From assembly GCA_964447335.1 (NCBI GenBank), contig CAYUSA010000010.1, positions 3,210 to 67,209 of the forward strand: 64,000 nt of DNA. The letters are read 5' to 3'. The DNA comes from HRBIN12 sp964447335. GTDB taxonomy: Bacteria > Actinomycetota > UBA4738 > HRBIN12. Under the pieces are notes generated by a model. The model did no database searches, was not told the DNA's origin, and saw only the letters and a program-made list of their open reading frames with translations. Each line of letters opens with the position of its first letter. Within the stretch, counting starts at the first letter, position 1. Shown piece after piece: positions 8,268 through 17,321 of the stretch. A program made the position numbers and the translations under genes.

Positions 8268-9223
8268 ACCGGATGAAGTGCCGTCGCTGCAAAGCGCCCG
8301 CCGTCATCGAGATCCGCCGGCACAACGCGGCGTTCTGCCAGGAGTGCTTCGAGCGCCACGTGCGCGAGCAGGTGAAGCGCGCCATCGAGGCCTTCGACAT
8401 GTTCGGGCCTCGGGACCGCATCCTCATCGCGGTCTCGGGCGGGAAGGACTCGCTCGCCCTGTGGGACGTGCTGCTCGGCCTGGGCTACGACGCCGGCGGC
8501 CTGTACCTGGGGCTCGGGATCGGAGGGTACTCCACGCGGTCCGGCGAGCTCGTGCGGGCGTTCGCGCGGGAGCGGGAGGCCCACCTCGTCGAGGTCGACC
8601 TGGCCGCCGAGTACGGCTTCGACATCCCGACCGCGGGCCGCAAGGGCTCGCGTTCGACCTGCGCGGTGTGCGGGCTCTCCAAGCGCTACGTGTTCAATCG
8701 AGCGGCGATCGAGCACGGCTACGACGTCGTCGCGACCGGCCACAACCTGGACGACGAGGCCGCGACGCTCCTCGGCAACACGCTCCGCTGGCAGACCGAC
8801 TACATCGCGCGGCAGTTCCCGGTCCTGCCCGCCGAGGAGGGCCTGCTCAAGAAGGTGAAGCCGCTGCACCGCCTCTCGGAGCTCGAGACGGCCGCCTACG
8901 CGTTCCTGCGCGGCATCGACTACGTCGTCGAGGAGTGCCCGCTCGTCGCCGGGAACACCCAGCTCCGATTCAAGGAGGTGCTGAACGAGCTCGAGGCCAG
9001 CTCGCCCGGCACGAAGGCGCAGTTCTTCCTCACGTATCTCGAGCGCGGAGCCCCGCTCTTCGCACGGCAGGACGAGGTGGAGCTCACCTCCTGCGCGAAC
9101 TGCGGCCAGCCGACCACCGGACGCTTCTGCGCGTTCTGCCGGGCGCGAGCCCAGATGCTCGGGGTACGCCTCGAGGACCCGGTCCCGGAGCCCAGGGCGG
9201 CCGCGGGCGGGGGCGGGTCGTGA
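8264..9223 (+). CDS. ttuA: TtuA/TtcA-family tRNA thiolation enzyme
   Basis: A 319-residue ATP-dependent tRNA 2-thiolation enzyme. It has the PP-loop SGGKDS at 58-63, an N-terminal zinc finger (C6, C9, C25, C28), a C-terminal second finger (CANCG and CAFC), and the cysteines of the iron-sulfur site in CAVCGLSKR and EECPLVAGN. Length and domain order match TtuA, which makes 5-methyl-2-thiouridine at tRNA position 54 in thermophiles; TtcA, which thiolates C32, lacks the zinc fingers. The start GTG overlaps the carrier gene's stop (GTGA), and trmI overlaps its own end. The three genes form a tRNA-modification unit. Assignment to U54 is inferred. Confidence 0.85.
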   Translation: MNRMKCRRCKAPAVIEIRRHNAAFCQECFERHVREQVKRAIEAFDMFGPRDRILIAVSGGKDSLALWDVLLGLGYDAGGLYLGLGIGGYSTRSGELVRAFAREREAHLVEVDLAAEYGFDIPTAGRKGSRSTCAVCGLSKRYVFNRAAIEHGYDVVATGHNLDDEAATLLGNTLRWQTDYIARQFPVLPAEEGLLKKVKPLHRLSELETAAYAFLRGIDYVVEECPLVAGNTQLRFKEVLNELEASSPGTKAQFFLTYLERGAPLFARQDEVELTSCANCGQPTTGRFCAFCRARAQMLGVRLEDPVPEPRAAAGGGGS

Positions 9224-10065
9224 GCGGACCGTTCGAGACCGGCGAGCGCATCCTGCTGGTCGACCAGCGCGGCCGCCGCTACCTCGTGAAGCTGCAGCCC
9301 GGCCAGACGTTCCACTCGCACGGCGGGACCGTGCCACACGACCTCATCATCGGGGAGCCGGAGGGTACGAGGGTGCACTCGGCGAGCGGGATGGTCTTCC
9401 GGTGCTTCCGCCCGCGGATGGCGGACTTCGTGCTGAAGATGCCGCGGGGCGCCCAGGTGGTGTACCCGAAGGACGTCGGCGCGATCCTCGTGCAGGCCGA
9501 CGTGTACCTCGGCGCACGCGTGCTCGAGGCCGGCACCGGCTCGGGGGCGCTCACGCTCGCGCTGTGCCGCGCGACCGGCCCCGAGGGCCGCGTCGTTTCC
9601 TACGAGCTCCGCCCGGAGTTCCGGGCCAAGGCGGCCCAGAACCTGGAGTCGTTCTTCGGCAAGCTCCCCGAGTGGCTCGAGCTCCGAGATGGCGACGTCC
9701 GCGACGTGAGGACGAGCGGGGAGACCTTCGACCGCGCCGTGCTGGACCTGCCCGAGCCGTGGACCGTGCTCGAGACGCTGACGGCGGTCCTTCCGCCGGG
9801 GGGCATCGTGTGTGGCTACCTGCCGACGACGATCCAGGTCCAGCAGCTCGTGCTCGCGATGCACGAGGGCGGCTTCGAGCACGTCGACACGTTCGAGGTC
9901 CTGCAACGCTCCTGGCACGTGACGAGGCGCAGCGTGCGCCCGGACCACCGGATGGTCGCGCACACGGGCTTCATCACGATCGGCCGGCGACTCCCGCCGG
10001 GGGAGAGCGCTCCCGAGCCCGATGAGGACGACGCTCAGCCCGGGCTCGCCGACGCCGACGTATAG
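9220..10065 (+). CDS. trmI: tRNA (adenine-58-N1)-methyltransferase
   Basis: A 281-residue SAM-dependent methyltransferase that makes m1A58 in the T-loop of tRNAs. The N-terminal beta domain includes HSHGGTVPHD and the RPRMADFVLKMPRGAQ segment. The SAM-binding motif is VLEAGTGSGALTLAL, and the catalytic region DLPEPW follows. The GTG start overlaps the ttuA stop by 4 bp. Placement just upstream of the proteasome ATPase gene matches M. tuberculosis, where the TrmI homologue Rv2118c lies near mpa. The acidic C-terminal tail (about 20 residues) is probably disordered. Confidence 0.92.
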   Translation: MSGPFETGERILLVDQRGRRYLVKLQPGQTFHSHGGTVPHDLIIGEPEGTRVHSASGMVFRCFRPRMADFVLKMPRGAQVVYPKDVGAILVQADVYLGARVLEAGTGSGALTLALCRATGPEGRVVSYELRPEFRAKAAQNLESFFGKLPEWLELRDGDVRDVRTSGETFDRAVLDLPEPWTVLETLTAVLPPGGIVCGYLPTTIQVQQLVLAMHEGGFEHVDTFEVLQRSWHVTRRSVRPDHRMVAHTGFITIGRRLPPGESAPEPDEDDAQPGLADADV

Positions 10066-10116
10066 GAGGGCGAGAACACCCCGCGCCGGCCTCCCAGCGT
10101 GTCGGGAGGCCCGGCG

Positions 10117-10122
10117 TATACT
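10117..10122 (+). promoter_or_regulatory. -10 element (TATACT) for mpa
   Basis: Near-consensus TATACT 27 nt before the mpa ATG, leaving a short leader that holds GGGAGG at 10136-10141. No clear -35 is seen. Confidence 0.5.
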
Positions 10123-10149
10123 GCGGCGCACTTGCGGGAGGTGACGGAG

Positions 10150-11904
10150 ATGCCCGAGCCCGACCCTCGGGAACAGCAGGAGCTGTACGAGAAGCAGGTA
10201 CACGAGCTCGAGGTCCAGGTTCGGTTCCTGGAGGACGAGATCGCGCTGCTGCGCCGGCGGCTCACGAACGCACCTCGGCAGGTCAAGATCCTCGAGGAGA
10301 AGATGCTCGAGGCCAAGGGCGACCTCGCGCGCGCGCTCAACCAGAACGAGAAGCTCGCGAGCGCGCTCACGGGCGAGCGCGACCGCATCGAGGCCCTGCG
10401 CGAGGAGGTCGAGAAGCTCAGCCAGCCGCCGGCCTCCTTCGGCGTGTACCTCGCCTCGAACGAAGACGGCACGGTGGACGTCTTCACCGCGGGCCGCAAG
10501 ATGCGCGTGAACGTCTCTCCCGACATCGACGCGGAGCTTCTATGCCGGGGGGCCGAGGTCATCCTGAACGAGGCCCTCAACGTCGTCGAGATCCTCGAGC
10601 CCGATCGCGCCGGCGAGGTCATGAAGGTGAAGGAGCGGCTCGGCGAGGACCGGGTCCTCGTCGTCGGTCGGGGCGATGAGGAGTTCGTGGCGACGCTGTC
10701 GGCGGCGCTCCGGGCCGAGGAGCACATCCGCGCCGGCGATCCGCTCCTCGTGGACACGCGCTCCAACGTCGCCCTCGAGAAGCTCCCCAAGGAGGAGGTC
10801 GAGGAGCTCGTCCTCGAGGAGATCCCGGACGTGACCTACGAGGACATCGGCGGGCTCGAGGGCCAGATCGAAGCGATCCGCGATGCCGTCGAGCTGCCCT
10901 TCCTGTACGCGGAGCTGTTCCAGGAGCACCAGCTCGAGGCGCCGAAGGGCGTGCTGCTGTACGGGCCCCCGGGCTGCGGCAAGACGCTCATCGCGAAGGC
11001 CGTCGCGAAGTCCCTGGCCGACAAGGTGCGCGAGCGCACCGGGCGTGCGGACGCGCACTCCTACTTCTTGAACATCAAGGGCCCGGAGCTGCTGAACAAG
11101 TACGTCGGCGAGACCGAGCGCCAGATCCGGCAGATCTTCCAGCGCGCGAAGGAGCGCAGCGAGGAGGGCCTGCCGGTCATCGTGTTCTTCGACGAGATGG
11201 ACTCGATCTTCCGTACGCGTGGGACAGGCATCTCCTCCGACGTCGAGTCGACGATCGTGCCGCAGCTGCTGTCCGAGCTCGACGGCGTCGAGACGCTGAA
11301 GAACGTCATCGTGATCGGCGCCTCGAACCGCGAGGACCTCATCGACCCCGCGATCCTGCGCCCCGGTCGCCTCGACGTGAAGATCAAGATCGAGCGCCCG
11401 AACGCAGGCCAGGCTGCGGACATCATGGGCAAGTACCTGAACCCGTCGGTGCCGATCCACCCCGAGGACGTCACGCGCGCGGGCGAGGTCAAGGTCGCCG
11501 TCACGCGGATGATCCAGCAGACCGTTGACCGGATGTACGCGACCTCGTCGGAGAACCGGTTCCTCGAGGTCACGTACGCCTCGGGCGACAAGGAGGTCCT
11601 CTACTTCAAGGACTTCAACTCCGGCGCGATGATCGAGAACGTCGTCCGGCGTGCGAAGAAGGAAGCCATCAAGCGGTTCCTGTCGACCGGTGAGAAGGGC
11701 ATCAAGGCCGACGACCTCTTCCACGCGATCCGCGACGAGTTCAAGGAGAACGAGGACCTGCCGAACACGACGAACCCGGACGACTGGGCTCGCGTCTCCG
11801 GGAAGAAGGGCGAGCGCATCGTCTACGTGCGCACCCTGCTCGGCGACGGCCCCGAGGGCGAGGGCCGGCAGGTCGAACGCGTGAGCGCCGGCCAGTACCT
11901 GTAG
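10150..11904 (+). CDS. mpa: Proteasome-associated AAA ATPase (Mpa/ARC)
   Basis: A 584-residue hexameric unfoldase that recruits pupylated proteins and feeds them to the 20S proteasome. An N-terminal coiled coil (about residues 5-92) should bind Pup. Two OB-fold segments follow (about 95-210), then the AAA domain with Walker A GPPGCGKT (272-279) and Walker B VIVFFDE (343-349). The protein ends in GQYL, the C-terminal motif that docks in the proteasome alpha-ring pockets. ATG 10150 has GGGAGG 8 nt upstream; the open frame extends to 10099 but that region carries the promoter. Dop begins 9 nt after the stop. Confidence 0.97.
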   Translation: MPEPDPREQQELYEKQVHELEVQVRFLEDEIALLRRRLTNAPRQVKILEEKMLEAKGDLARALNQNEKLASALTGERDRIEALREEVEKLSQPPASFGVYLASNEDGTVDVFTAGRKMRVNVSPDIDAELLCRGAEVILNEALNVVEILEPDRAGEVMKVKERLGEDRVLVVGRGDEEFVATLSAALRAEEHIRAGDPLLVDTRSNVALEKLPKEEVEELVLEEIPDVTYEDIGGLEGQIEAIRDAVELPFLYAELFQEHQLEAPKGVLLYGPPGCGKTLIAKAVAKSLADKVRERTGRADAHSYFLNIKGPELLNKYVGETERQIRQIFQRAKERSEEGLPVIVFFDEMDSIFRTRGTGISSDVESTIVPQLLSELDGVETLKNVIVIGASNREDLIDPAILRPGRLDVKIKIERPNAGQAADIMGKYLNPSVPIHPEDVTRAGEVKVAVTRMIQQTVDRMYATSSENRFLEVTYASGDKEVLYFKDFNSGAMIENVVRRAKKEAIKRFLSTGEKGIKADDLFHAIRDEFKENEDLPNTTNPDDWARVSGKKGERIVYVRTLLGDGPEGEGRQVERVSAGQYL

Positions 11905-11907
11905 GCT
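11902..11907 (+). promoter_or_regulatory. -10-like TAGGCT before dop
   Basis: TAGGCT overlaps the mpa stop codon and ends 6 nt before the dop ATG. A leaderless internal start is possible in addition to read-through from mpa. Confidence 0.4.
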
Positions 11908-11913
11908 GCCGCG

Positions 11914-13398
11914 ATGGCCATCCCCAAGGTCGTCGGGACCGAGACCGAGTACGGCATCGCGGCCGTGGGGGCGGGCGAGTTCAATCCGGTCCTCACGTCA
12001 TCGCAACTCATCAGCAGCTACGCGGGCGCACTCCGTCGGATCCGCTGGGACTACGAGCAGGAATCTCCGCTCCGCGACGCTCGGGGGTTCGAGCCGGTGC
12101 AGATGCGCGAGCCGCCGGAGGAGGACCTCGGGCTCGCGAACGTCATCCTGCCGAACGGCGCCCGCTACTACGTCGACCACGCGCACCCGGAGTACTCGAC
12201 GCCCGAGTGCGCCTCGCCGCGCGAGCTCGTCGTGCACGACAAGGCGGGCGAGCGGATCTTGGAGCGCTCCCTCCGCGAGCTCCACACCGCCATCCCGGAC
12301 GGCCGGCGGATCGCCGTGTACAAGAACAACAGTGACGGCAAGGGGAACTCGTACGGCACGCACGAGAACTACCTCGTGGACCGCGCGACGCCGTTCGCGG
12401 CCATCGTTCGAGATCTCACACCGTTCTTCGTGAGCCGGCAGGTCTTCACCGGCGCCGGCAAGCTCGGCGCCGAGGCGCCCTGGGACGATCGCGGGAGCCA
12501 CCGGTACCAGCTCACGCAGCGCGCGGACTTCTTCGAGGCCGAGGTCGGCCTCGAGACCACGCTGAAGCGACCGATCATCAACACCCGTGACGAACCTCAC
12601 GCCGACCCTGAGCGGTACCGGCGGCTGCACGTGATCGTCGGGGACGCGAACATGTGCGAGATCGCCACGTTCCTCAAGGTGGGAACCACGGCGATCGTGC
12701 TGAAGATGATCGAGGACGAGTACCTACCCGACCTCACCCTGGTGAACCCGGTGGCCGCCCTGCACGAGATCTCGCGCAACCTCACCTGCACGGCGCAGGT
12801 GGGCCTCACCGACGGGCGGCGGCTCTCGGCCGTGCAACTGCAGTGGGAGTACCTCGAGCGTGCGAAGAAGTACGTCGAGCAGGAGGACCCCAGCGCCGAG
12901 AACGAGGAGGTCGTGGCGCGGTGGGAGACGGTCCTCGCGGCGATCGAGGAAGACCCCCTCACGCTCCACCGTGAGCTCGACTGGGTGGCCAAGCACCGCC
13001 TGCTCGAGGGCTACCGCGAGCGCGACGGCCTGGACTGGTCCGACCCGAAGCTGCGGCTCGTCGATCTCCAGTACCACGACGTCCGGCGCGACAAGGGGCT
13101 GTACCACCGGCTCGAGGCCTCGGGCCAGGTCGAGCGCCTGACGACCGACGCCGAGATCGAGCGCGCCGTGATGGAGCCCCCCGAGGACACTCGCGCCTAC
13201 TTCCGAGGCCGGTGCATCAGCAAGTACCCGGACGCGATCGCCGCCGCCTCTTGGGATTCGATCATCTTCGACACGGGTGGCGAGACCCTCCAGCGCATCC
13301 CGATGCGGGAGCCGCTGCGGGGCACCCGGGCGCACGTCGAGGACGTGCTCGAGCGCGCCAAGGACCCAGCCACGCTCGTCGAGCTGCTGCGGTCGTAG
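11914..13398 (+). CDS. dop: Depupylase/deamidase of Pup
   Basis: A 494-residue glutamine-synthetase-fold enzyme that deamidates the C-terminal Gln of Pup to Glu and removes Pup from substrates. The N-terminus GTETEYGIA matches the Dop/PafA catalytic opening, and an extended loop region (LTSSQLISSYAG onward) is typical of Dop rather than PafA. The shared motif RPIINTRDEPHAD is present. The need for Dop is explained by the adjacent pup gene, which encodes a C-terminal Gln. Its length matches Dop of other actinobacteria (about 500 residues). Confidence 0.97.
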   Translation: MAIPKVVGTETEYGIAAVGAGEFNPVLTSSQLISSYAGALRRIRWDYEQESPLRDARGFEPVQMREPPEEDLGLANVILPNGARYYVDHAHPEYSTPECASPRELVVHDKAGERILERSLRELHTAIPDGRRIAVYKNNSDGKGNSYGTHENYLVDRATPFAAIVRDLTPFFVSRQVFTGAGKLGAEAPWDDRGSHRYQLTQRADFFEAEVGLETTLKRPIINTRDEPHADPERYRRLHVIVGDANMCEIATFLKVGTTAIVLKMIEDEYLPDLTLVNPVAALHEISRNLTCTAQVGLTDGRRLSAVQLQWEYLERAKKYVEQEDPSAENEEVVARWETVLAAIEEDPLTLHRELDWVAKHRLLEGYRERDGLDWSDPKLRLVDLQYHDVRRDKGLYHRLEASGQVERLTTDAEIERAVMEPPEDTRAYFRGRCISKYPDAIAAASWDSIIFDTGGETLQRIPMREPLRGTRAHVEDVLERAKDPATLVELLRS

Positions 13399-13411
13399 CC
13401 GGGGCCGCGGG

Positions 13412-13417
13412 TAGAAT
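13412..13417 (+). promoter_or_regulatory. -10 element (TAGAAT) for pup
   Basis: TAGAAT lies 35 nt before the pup GTG, leaving a short leader with the ribosome site GGGAGGAG. It probably drives pup-prcB-prcA. Confidence 0.5.
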
Positions 13418-13452
13418 CACGCTGCCGGCCCGCGACCGGGAGGAGACCCCAC

Positions 13453-13653
13453 GTGCCGCAGGAGCAGGAGCAGAAGAAGACCCAGCGTCGGTCGGGCGGC
13501 GGAGGTCAGGACGACGCCGGCGAGGTCCACGTCCGCTCCAAGGGCGAGAAGCTCAAGGAGGAGATGGACGACATCCTCGACGAGATCGACTCGGTCCTCG
13601 AGGAGAACGCCGAGGAGTTCGTGAAGAGCTACGTCCAGAAGGGCGGGCAGTGA
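13453..13653 (+). CDS. pup: Prokaryotic ubiquitin-like protein Pup
   Basis: A 66-residue, mostly disordered protein ligated through its C-terminus to lysines of target proteins. The C-terminal half (KGEKLKEEMDDILDEIDSVL) is the helix that binds the Mpa coiled coil. The sequence ends VQKGGQ, so Dop must deamidate the last residue before PafA can use it. The N-terminus is rich in Gln, Lys and Gly. The GTG start has GGGAGGAG upstream, and the stop overlaps the prcB start (GTGA). Confidence 0.97.
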   Translation: MPQEQEQKKTQRRSGGGGQDDAGEVHVRSKGEKLKEEMDDILDEIDSVLEENAEEFVKSYVQKGGQ

Positions 13654-14453
13654 GCCGCGAGCCGCTGGGTCTGCCCGCGACGGGCGACGGGCCGATCGGC
13701 GCGAACCCGAGCTTCTTCGACCTCGTGGCGCGCTCGCGCCCGGAGCTCCTCCAGCGGGTCCGGACCGCCGGCGACACCCAACCGACGCTCCCGCATGGCA
13801 CGACGGTGCTCGGCCTGAAGTTCGAGGGCGGCGTCGTGTTCGCCGGCGACCGCCGCGCCACCGAGGGCTACACCATCGCCGACGACAAGATGGAGAAGGT
13901 CTTCGCGGCCGACGACTACTCCGCCATCGCGATCGCCGGGGTCGCCGGCCAGGCCGTCGAGATCGTGAAGCTCTTCCAGCTCGAGCTCGAGCACTACGAG
14001 AAGATCACGGGCGACCGCCTCTCCCTGGAGGGCAAGGCCAACCGCCTCGGCCAGATGATCCGCGGCAACTTCCCGCTCGCGATGCAGGGACTCGTGGTCG
14101 TGCCCCTGTTCGGGGGCTACGACGAGCGCCACGACGAGGGCCGCCTCTTCTACTACGACGCCACCGGGGGTCGCTGGGAGGAGGAGGACTACCACTCCAC
14201 GGGCTCGGGCGGGCGTCCGGCCATGAGCTCCCTCAAGAAGCGCTGGCGTCCGGGGCTCAACCGGGAGGAGGCCGTCCGCGTGGCGGTGGAGGCGCTCCTG
14301 GACGCCTCGCAGGAAGACGTCGCGACGGGCGGACCCGACCCCGTGCGCGGGATCTACCCTGTCGTGCTCGTCGTGACCGGAACGGGCGTGACGCGAGCCG
14401 ACGACGACGAGGTCAAGACCGCGTACGAGGCCATCGTGGGGGAGCGCTCCTGA
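13650..14453 (+). CDS. prcB: 20S proteasome beta subunit
   Basis: A 267-residue N-terminal nucleophile hydrolase forming the catalytic inner rings. A 50-residue propeptide ends at HG, and autocleavage would expose Thr51 (TTVLGLKF) as nucleophile. Asp67 and Lys83 fall at mature positions 17 and 33, as expected for the active site. The start GTG overlaps pup by 4 bp, and the stop overlaps the prcA start (TGATG), so the three genes are translationally coupled. Confidence 0.97.
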   Translation: MSREPLGLPATGDGPIGANPSFFDLVARSRPELLQRVRTAGDTQPTLPHGTTVLGLKFEGGVVFAGDRRATEGYTIADDKMEKVFAADDYSAIAIAGVAGQAVEIVKLFQLELEHYEKITGDRLSLEGKANRLGQMIRGNFPLAMQGLVVVPLFGGYDERHDEGRLFYYDATGGRWEEEDYHSTGSGGRPAMSSLKKRWRPGLNREEAVRVAVEALLDASQEDVATGGPDPVRGIYPVVLVVTGTGVTRADDDEVKTAYEAIVGERS

Positions 14454-15139
14454 TGTCGTTCATGCCGTACGTGCCGCCGGAGCAGCTCATGAAGGACCGC
14501 TCCGATTTCGCCCACAAGGGCATCGGGCGCGGGAAGTCGGTCGTCGGCATCGAGTTCGCCGGCGGCATCCTGTTCCTGGCCGAGAACCCGAGCGCGACCC
14601 TGCACAAGATCAGCGAGATCTACGACCGGATCGCGTTCGCCGGTGTCGGCAAGTACAGCGAGTTCGAGGAGCTCCGCATCGCCGGCGTGCGCCTCGCCGA
14701 CATGCGGGGGTACTCCTACGACCGCGAGGACGTGCGGGCCAGGGACCTCGCGAACGCGTATTCGCAGGCGCTCTCCGGCATCTTCACGCAGCAGATGAAA
14801 CCGTACGAGGTCGAGATCCTCGTCGGCGAGATCGCCGAGGACGGCGGGCGGAACGAGCTCTACCACGTCCTGTTCGACGGGACGGTGACCGACCGGCACG
14901 GCTACGTCGGGATCGGCGGCCACGCCGAGGACCTCACGAGCGCCCTGAAGGACGCCTACGCAGAGGACTGGGACCTCGCGACCTCCGTGCGCGAGGCCGT
15001 GAAGGCGCTGTCCGCGGCCGAGGGCCGTCAGGTCGAGGCAACCTCGATCGAAGCCGGGCTGCTCGACCGGACGCGCTCCGCGCGGCGTAAGTTCCGCCGC
15101 CTCGGAGACGACGAGGTCGCCTCGACCCTCGCCGGCTGA
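14453..15139 (+). CDS. prcA: 20S proteasome alpha subunit
   Basis: A 228-residue subunit of the outer gating rings, which have no protease activity and dock Mpa. The N-terminal MSFMPYVPPEQLMKDRSDFA is the characteristic gate segment. The body (KSVVGIEFAGGILFLAENP and later AGVGKYSEFEELR) matches actinobacterial alpha subunits, and there is no catalytic Thr at the processing position. It starts inside the prcB stop. The C-terminus is shorter and more basic than in some mycobacterial versions. Confidence 0.97.
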   Translation: MSFMPYVPPEQLMKDRSDFAHKGIGRGKSVVGIEFAGGILFLAENPSATLHKISEIYDRIAFAGVGKYSEFEELRIAGVRLADMRGYSYDREDVRARDLANAYSQALSGIFTQQMKPYEVEILVGEIAEDGGRNELYHVLFDGTVTDRHGYVGIGGHAEDLTSALKDAYAEDWDLATSVREAVKALSAAEGRQVEATSIEAGLLDRTRSARRKFRRLGDDEVASTLAG

Positions 15140-15187
15140 GCGTCGGCCCCACCGGCCCCGGCTCCCTGGTTCTTCGGGCTCGGGACC

Positions 15188-15193
15188 TACACT
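15188..15193 (+). promoter_or_regulatory. -10 element (TACACT) for leaderless pafA
   Basis: TACACT ends 6 nt before the GTG at 15200, with no ribosome site between. A leaderless transcript is inferred. Confidence 0.55.
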
Positions 15194-15199
15194 CGATGC

Positions 15200-16558
15200 G
15201 TGGATCGCCGCATCTTCGGCCTCGAGAACGAGTACGGCGTCACCTGCACGTTCCGCGGGCAACGGCGACTCTCGCCCGATGAGGTCGCCCGGTACCTCTT
15301 CCGGAGGGTCGTGCACTGGGGTCGCTCCTCGAACGTGTTCCTGGAGAACGGCGCGCGGCTGTACCTGGATGTCGGCTCCCACCCTGAGTACGCGACGCCC
15401 GAGTGCGACCGGATCCTCGACGTCGTCGCGCACGACAAGGCGGGGGAGCGGATCCTCGAGGCCCTGCTCGCCGCGGCCGAGGTCCGTCTGCACGAGGAGG
15501 GCATCAGCGGCCAGGTCTACCTCTTCAAGAACAACACCGACTCGGCCGGCAATTCGTACGGCTGCCACGAGAACTACCTCGTCGCCCGACAGGGCGAGTT
15601 CGCGCGGATGGCGGACATCCTCATCCCGTTCTTCGTCACGCGTCAGATCTGGTGCGGCGCCGGGAAGGTGCTCCACGGGCCCCGGGGAGCGCAGTTCTGC
15701 ATCGCGCAGCGCGCCGAGCACATCTGGGAGGGCGTGTCCTCGGCGACGACGCGGTCGCGGCCGATCATCAACACGCGCGACGAGCCGCACGCGGACGCCG
15801 AGCGCTTCCGCCGGCTCCACGTGATCGTGGGCGACTCGAACATGAACGAGTGGACGACGTTCATGAAGGTCGGCATCACGGACCTCGTGCTCCGGATGGT
15901 CGAAGCGAACACGGTGATGCGCGACCTCACCCTCGAGAACCCGATCCGCGCGATCCGCGAGATCAGTCACGACCTCACCTGCCGCAAGAAGGTGAAACTC
16001 GGCAACGGGCGCGAGCTCACGGCGATCGAGGTCCAGGAGGAGTACTACGAGCGCACCGCCCGATCCGTCGAGCGCCGGGGTGGCGACGAGCAGACGCACC
16101 TGCTGCTCGGCGAGTGGCGTGACGCGCTCGACGCCCTGGCGGCGGGCGAGCCCGAACGGCTCGTGCGGAAGGTCGACTGGGTCGCGAAGCAGATCATGAT
16201 CGAGCGTTACCGCAACAAGCACGGGTTGCCGCTGTCCTCGCCGAGGGTGGCGCTGCTCGATCTGGCATACCACGACGTGAATCGGACCCGGGGCCTGTAC
16301 TACGTCATGGAGCGCGCCGGCAAGGTCGACCGTGCCGTCACCGAGAAGTCGATCCAGCGCGCGATGCGCGAGCCCCCGCAGACGACCCGCGCGAAGCTGC
16401 GGGGCGACTTCATCCGCCAGGCAAAGCAGAAGCGGCGCGACTACACGGTCGACTGGGTCCACCTCAAGCTCAACGACCAGGCGCAGCGCACGGTCCTGTG
16501 CAAGGACCCCTTCCGCTCGGTCGACGAGCGCGTCGAGCAGCTCATCGCCCACATGTGA
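15200..16558 (+). CDS. pafA: Pup-protein ligase
   Basis: A 452-residue glutamine-synthetase-fold enzyme that uses ATP to attach the C-terminal Glu of Pup to substrate lysines. The N-terminus RRIFGLENEYGVTC is diagnostic for PafA, as is RPIINTRDEPHAD in mid-protein. It is a paralogue of Dop in this window and lacks the longer Dop loop near the N-terminus. Transcription appears independent of the proteasome genes, because a 60-nt gap with its own -10 separates it from prcA. Confidence 0.97.
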   Translation: MDRRIFGLENEYGVTCTFRGQRRLSPDEVARYLFRRVVHWGRSSNVFLENGARLYLDVGSHPEYATPECDRILDVVAHDKAGERILEALLAAAEVRLHEEGISGQVYLFKNNTDSAGNSYGCHENYLVARQGEFARMADILIPFFVTRQIWCGAGKVLHGPRGAQFCIAQRAEHIWEGVSSATTRSRPIINTRDEPHADAERFRRLHVIVGDSNMNEWTTFMKVGITDLVLRMVEANTVMRDLTLENPIRAIREISHDLTCRKKVKLGNGRELTAIEVQEEYYERTARSVERRGGDEQTHLLLGEWRDALDALAAGEPERLVRKVDWVAKQIMIERYRNKHGLPLSSPRVALLDLAYHDVNRTRGLYYVMERAGKVDRAVTEKSIQRAMREPPQTTRAKLRGDFIRQAKQKRRDYTVDWVHLKLNDQAQRTVLCKDPFRSVDERVEQLIAHM

Positions 16559-16594
16559 CTTGCGCGTGCGGCCGCGGGCCGTGAGGATGCGGCC

Positions 16595-17306
16595 GTGGGG
16601 CGCAGCACGACGTCTTCGACGCGCGGACGGACCGCGCCGCGACGGGAGCGGCCGCCCGAGTTCGACAGGGAGCTCGACGTCGGCTACCTCCTTCGGATCG
16701 CCCTCGCGGTGTTCGGCGTGCTCGCGATGGTATCGCGGTGTGGATCCTCATCCCGAGGTCCGCGAGCTACGGCGGTCCATTGCAGGATCCCGACCTGTCG
16801 GGTTCGTCGTCGAGCGGCGCGATGCGCGCCGCCGGCAAAGCGGTGAGCTTCGGCATCTTCCTGCCCTGGAACGCGGGGGAAGAGGACACCGTGCTCGACA
16901 AGCTCGTGCCGCTGTCGGCGTCTGAGGGCCTGAAGATCGTCGGAGCGGGGGTCCTCACACCGGTCGACGACGGCGTGGGCTCGGCGGAGGGCTACCCACC
17001 GGCCGGGATGCTGAAGCCCCCACCCGTTGCGGCTACGTGATCCCGCCCGGGTCGAGCGCGCTCGACTCCTACCAGATCGTCGTCGGCGTCCGGGCCAAGG
17101 AGCCCGGGGTGCATACGATCCCCGGCTTCGAGATCCAGTACCACGTCGGGGGAACGAGCTACCGGGCGATCCCGCTCCAGGGCGTGTGGATCTGCGTGCC
17201 GAGGCAGGAGAAGCCCGCGTGCCCCGGCAAGGGCGACATCGCGGACCAGCAGCGGGAGCTCCGCGCGTCCCTCGGCTCCCTCGTCAAGGGCCCCGACCGG
17301 GGTTGA
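16595..17306 (+). pseudogene. Membrane-anchored protein gene broken by two frameshifts
   Basis: Three successive open segments read as one protein: a basic N-terminus and hydrophobic helix (LLRIALAVFGVLAMV) in one frame, then AVWILIPRSASYGG in the next, then CGYVIPPGSSALDSYQIVVG in the third. Each change fits loss of one base. The first is near 16728 (GGTATCGCGG where GGTCATCGCGG would continue the helix), the second near 17018-17025 beside a run of five C. The start is probably GTG 16595, 6 nt after GAGGAT. The product would be a single-helix protein with an extracellular domain. I do not recognise the family. Sequencing error and true decay are both possible. Confidence 0.7.
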
Positions 17307-17321
17307 CCCCCGCGTCCGGCC

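Noticed and set aside
14354..16552. A 732-codon antisense frame across prcA and pafA
   Set aside because: Mirror of real genes; no ribosome site or recognisable domain.
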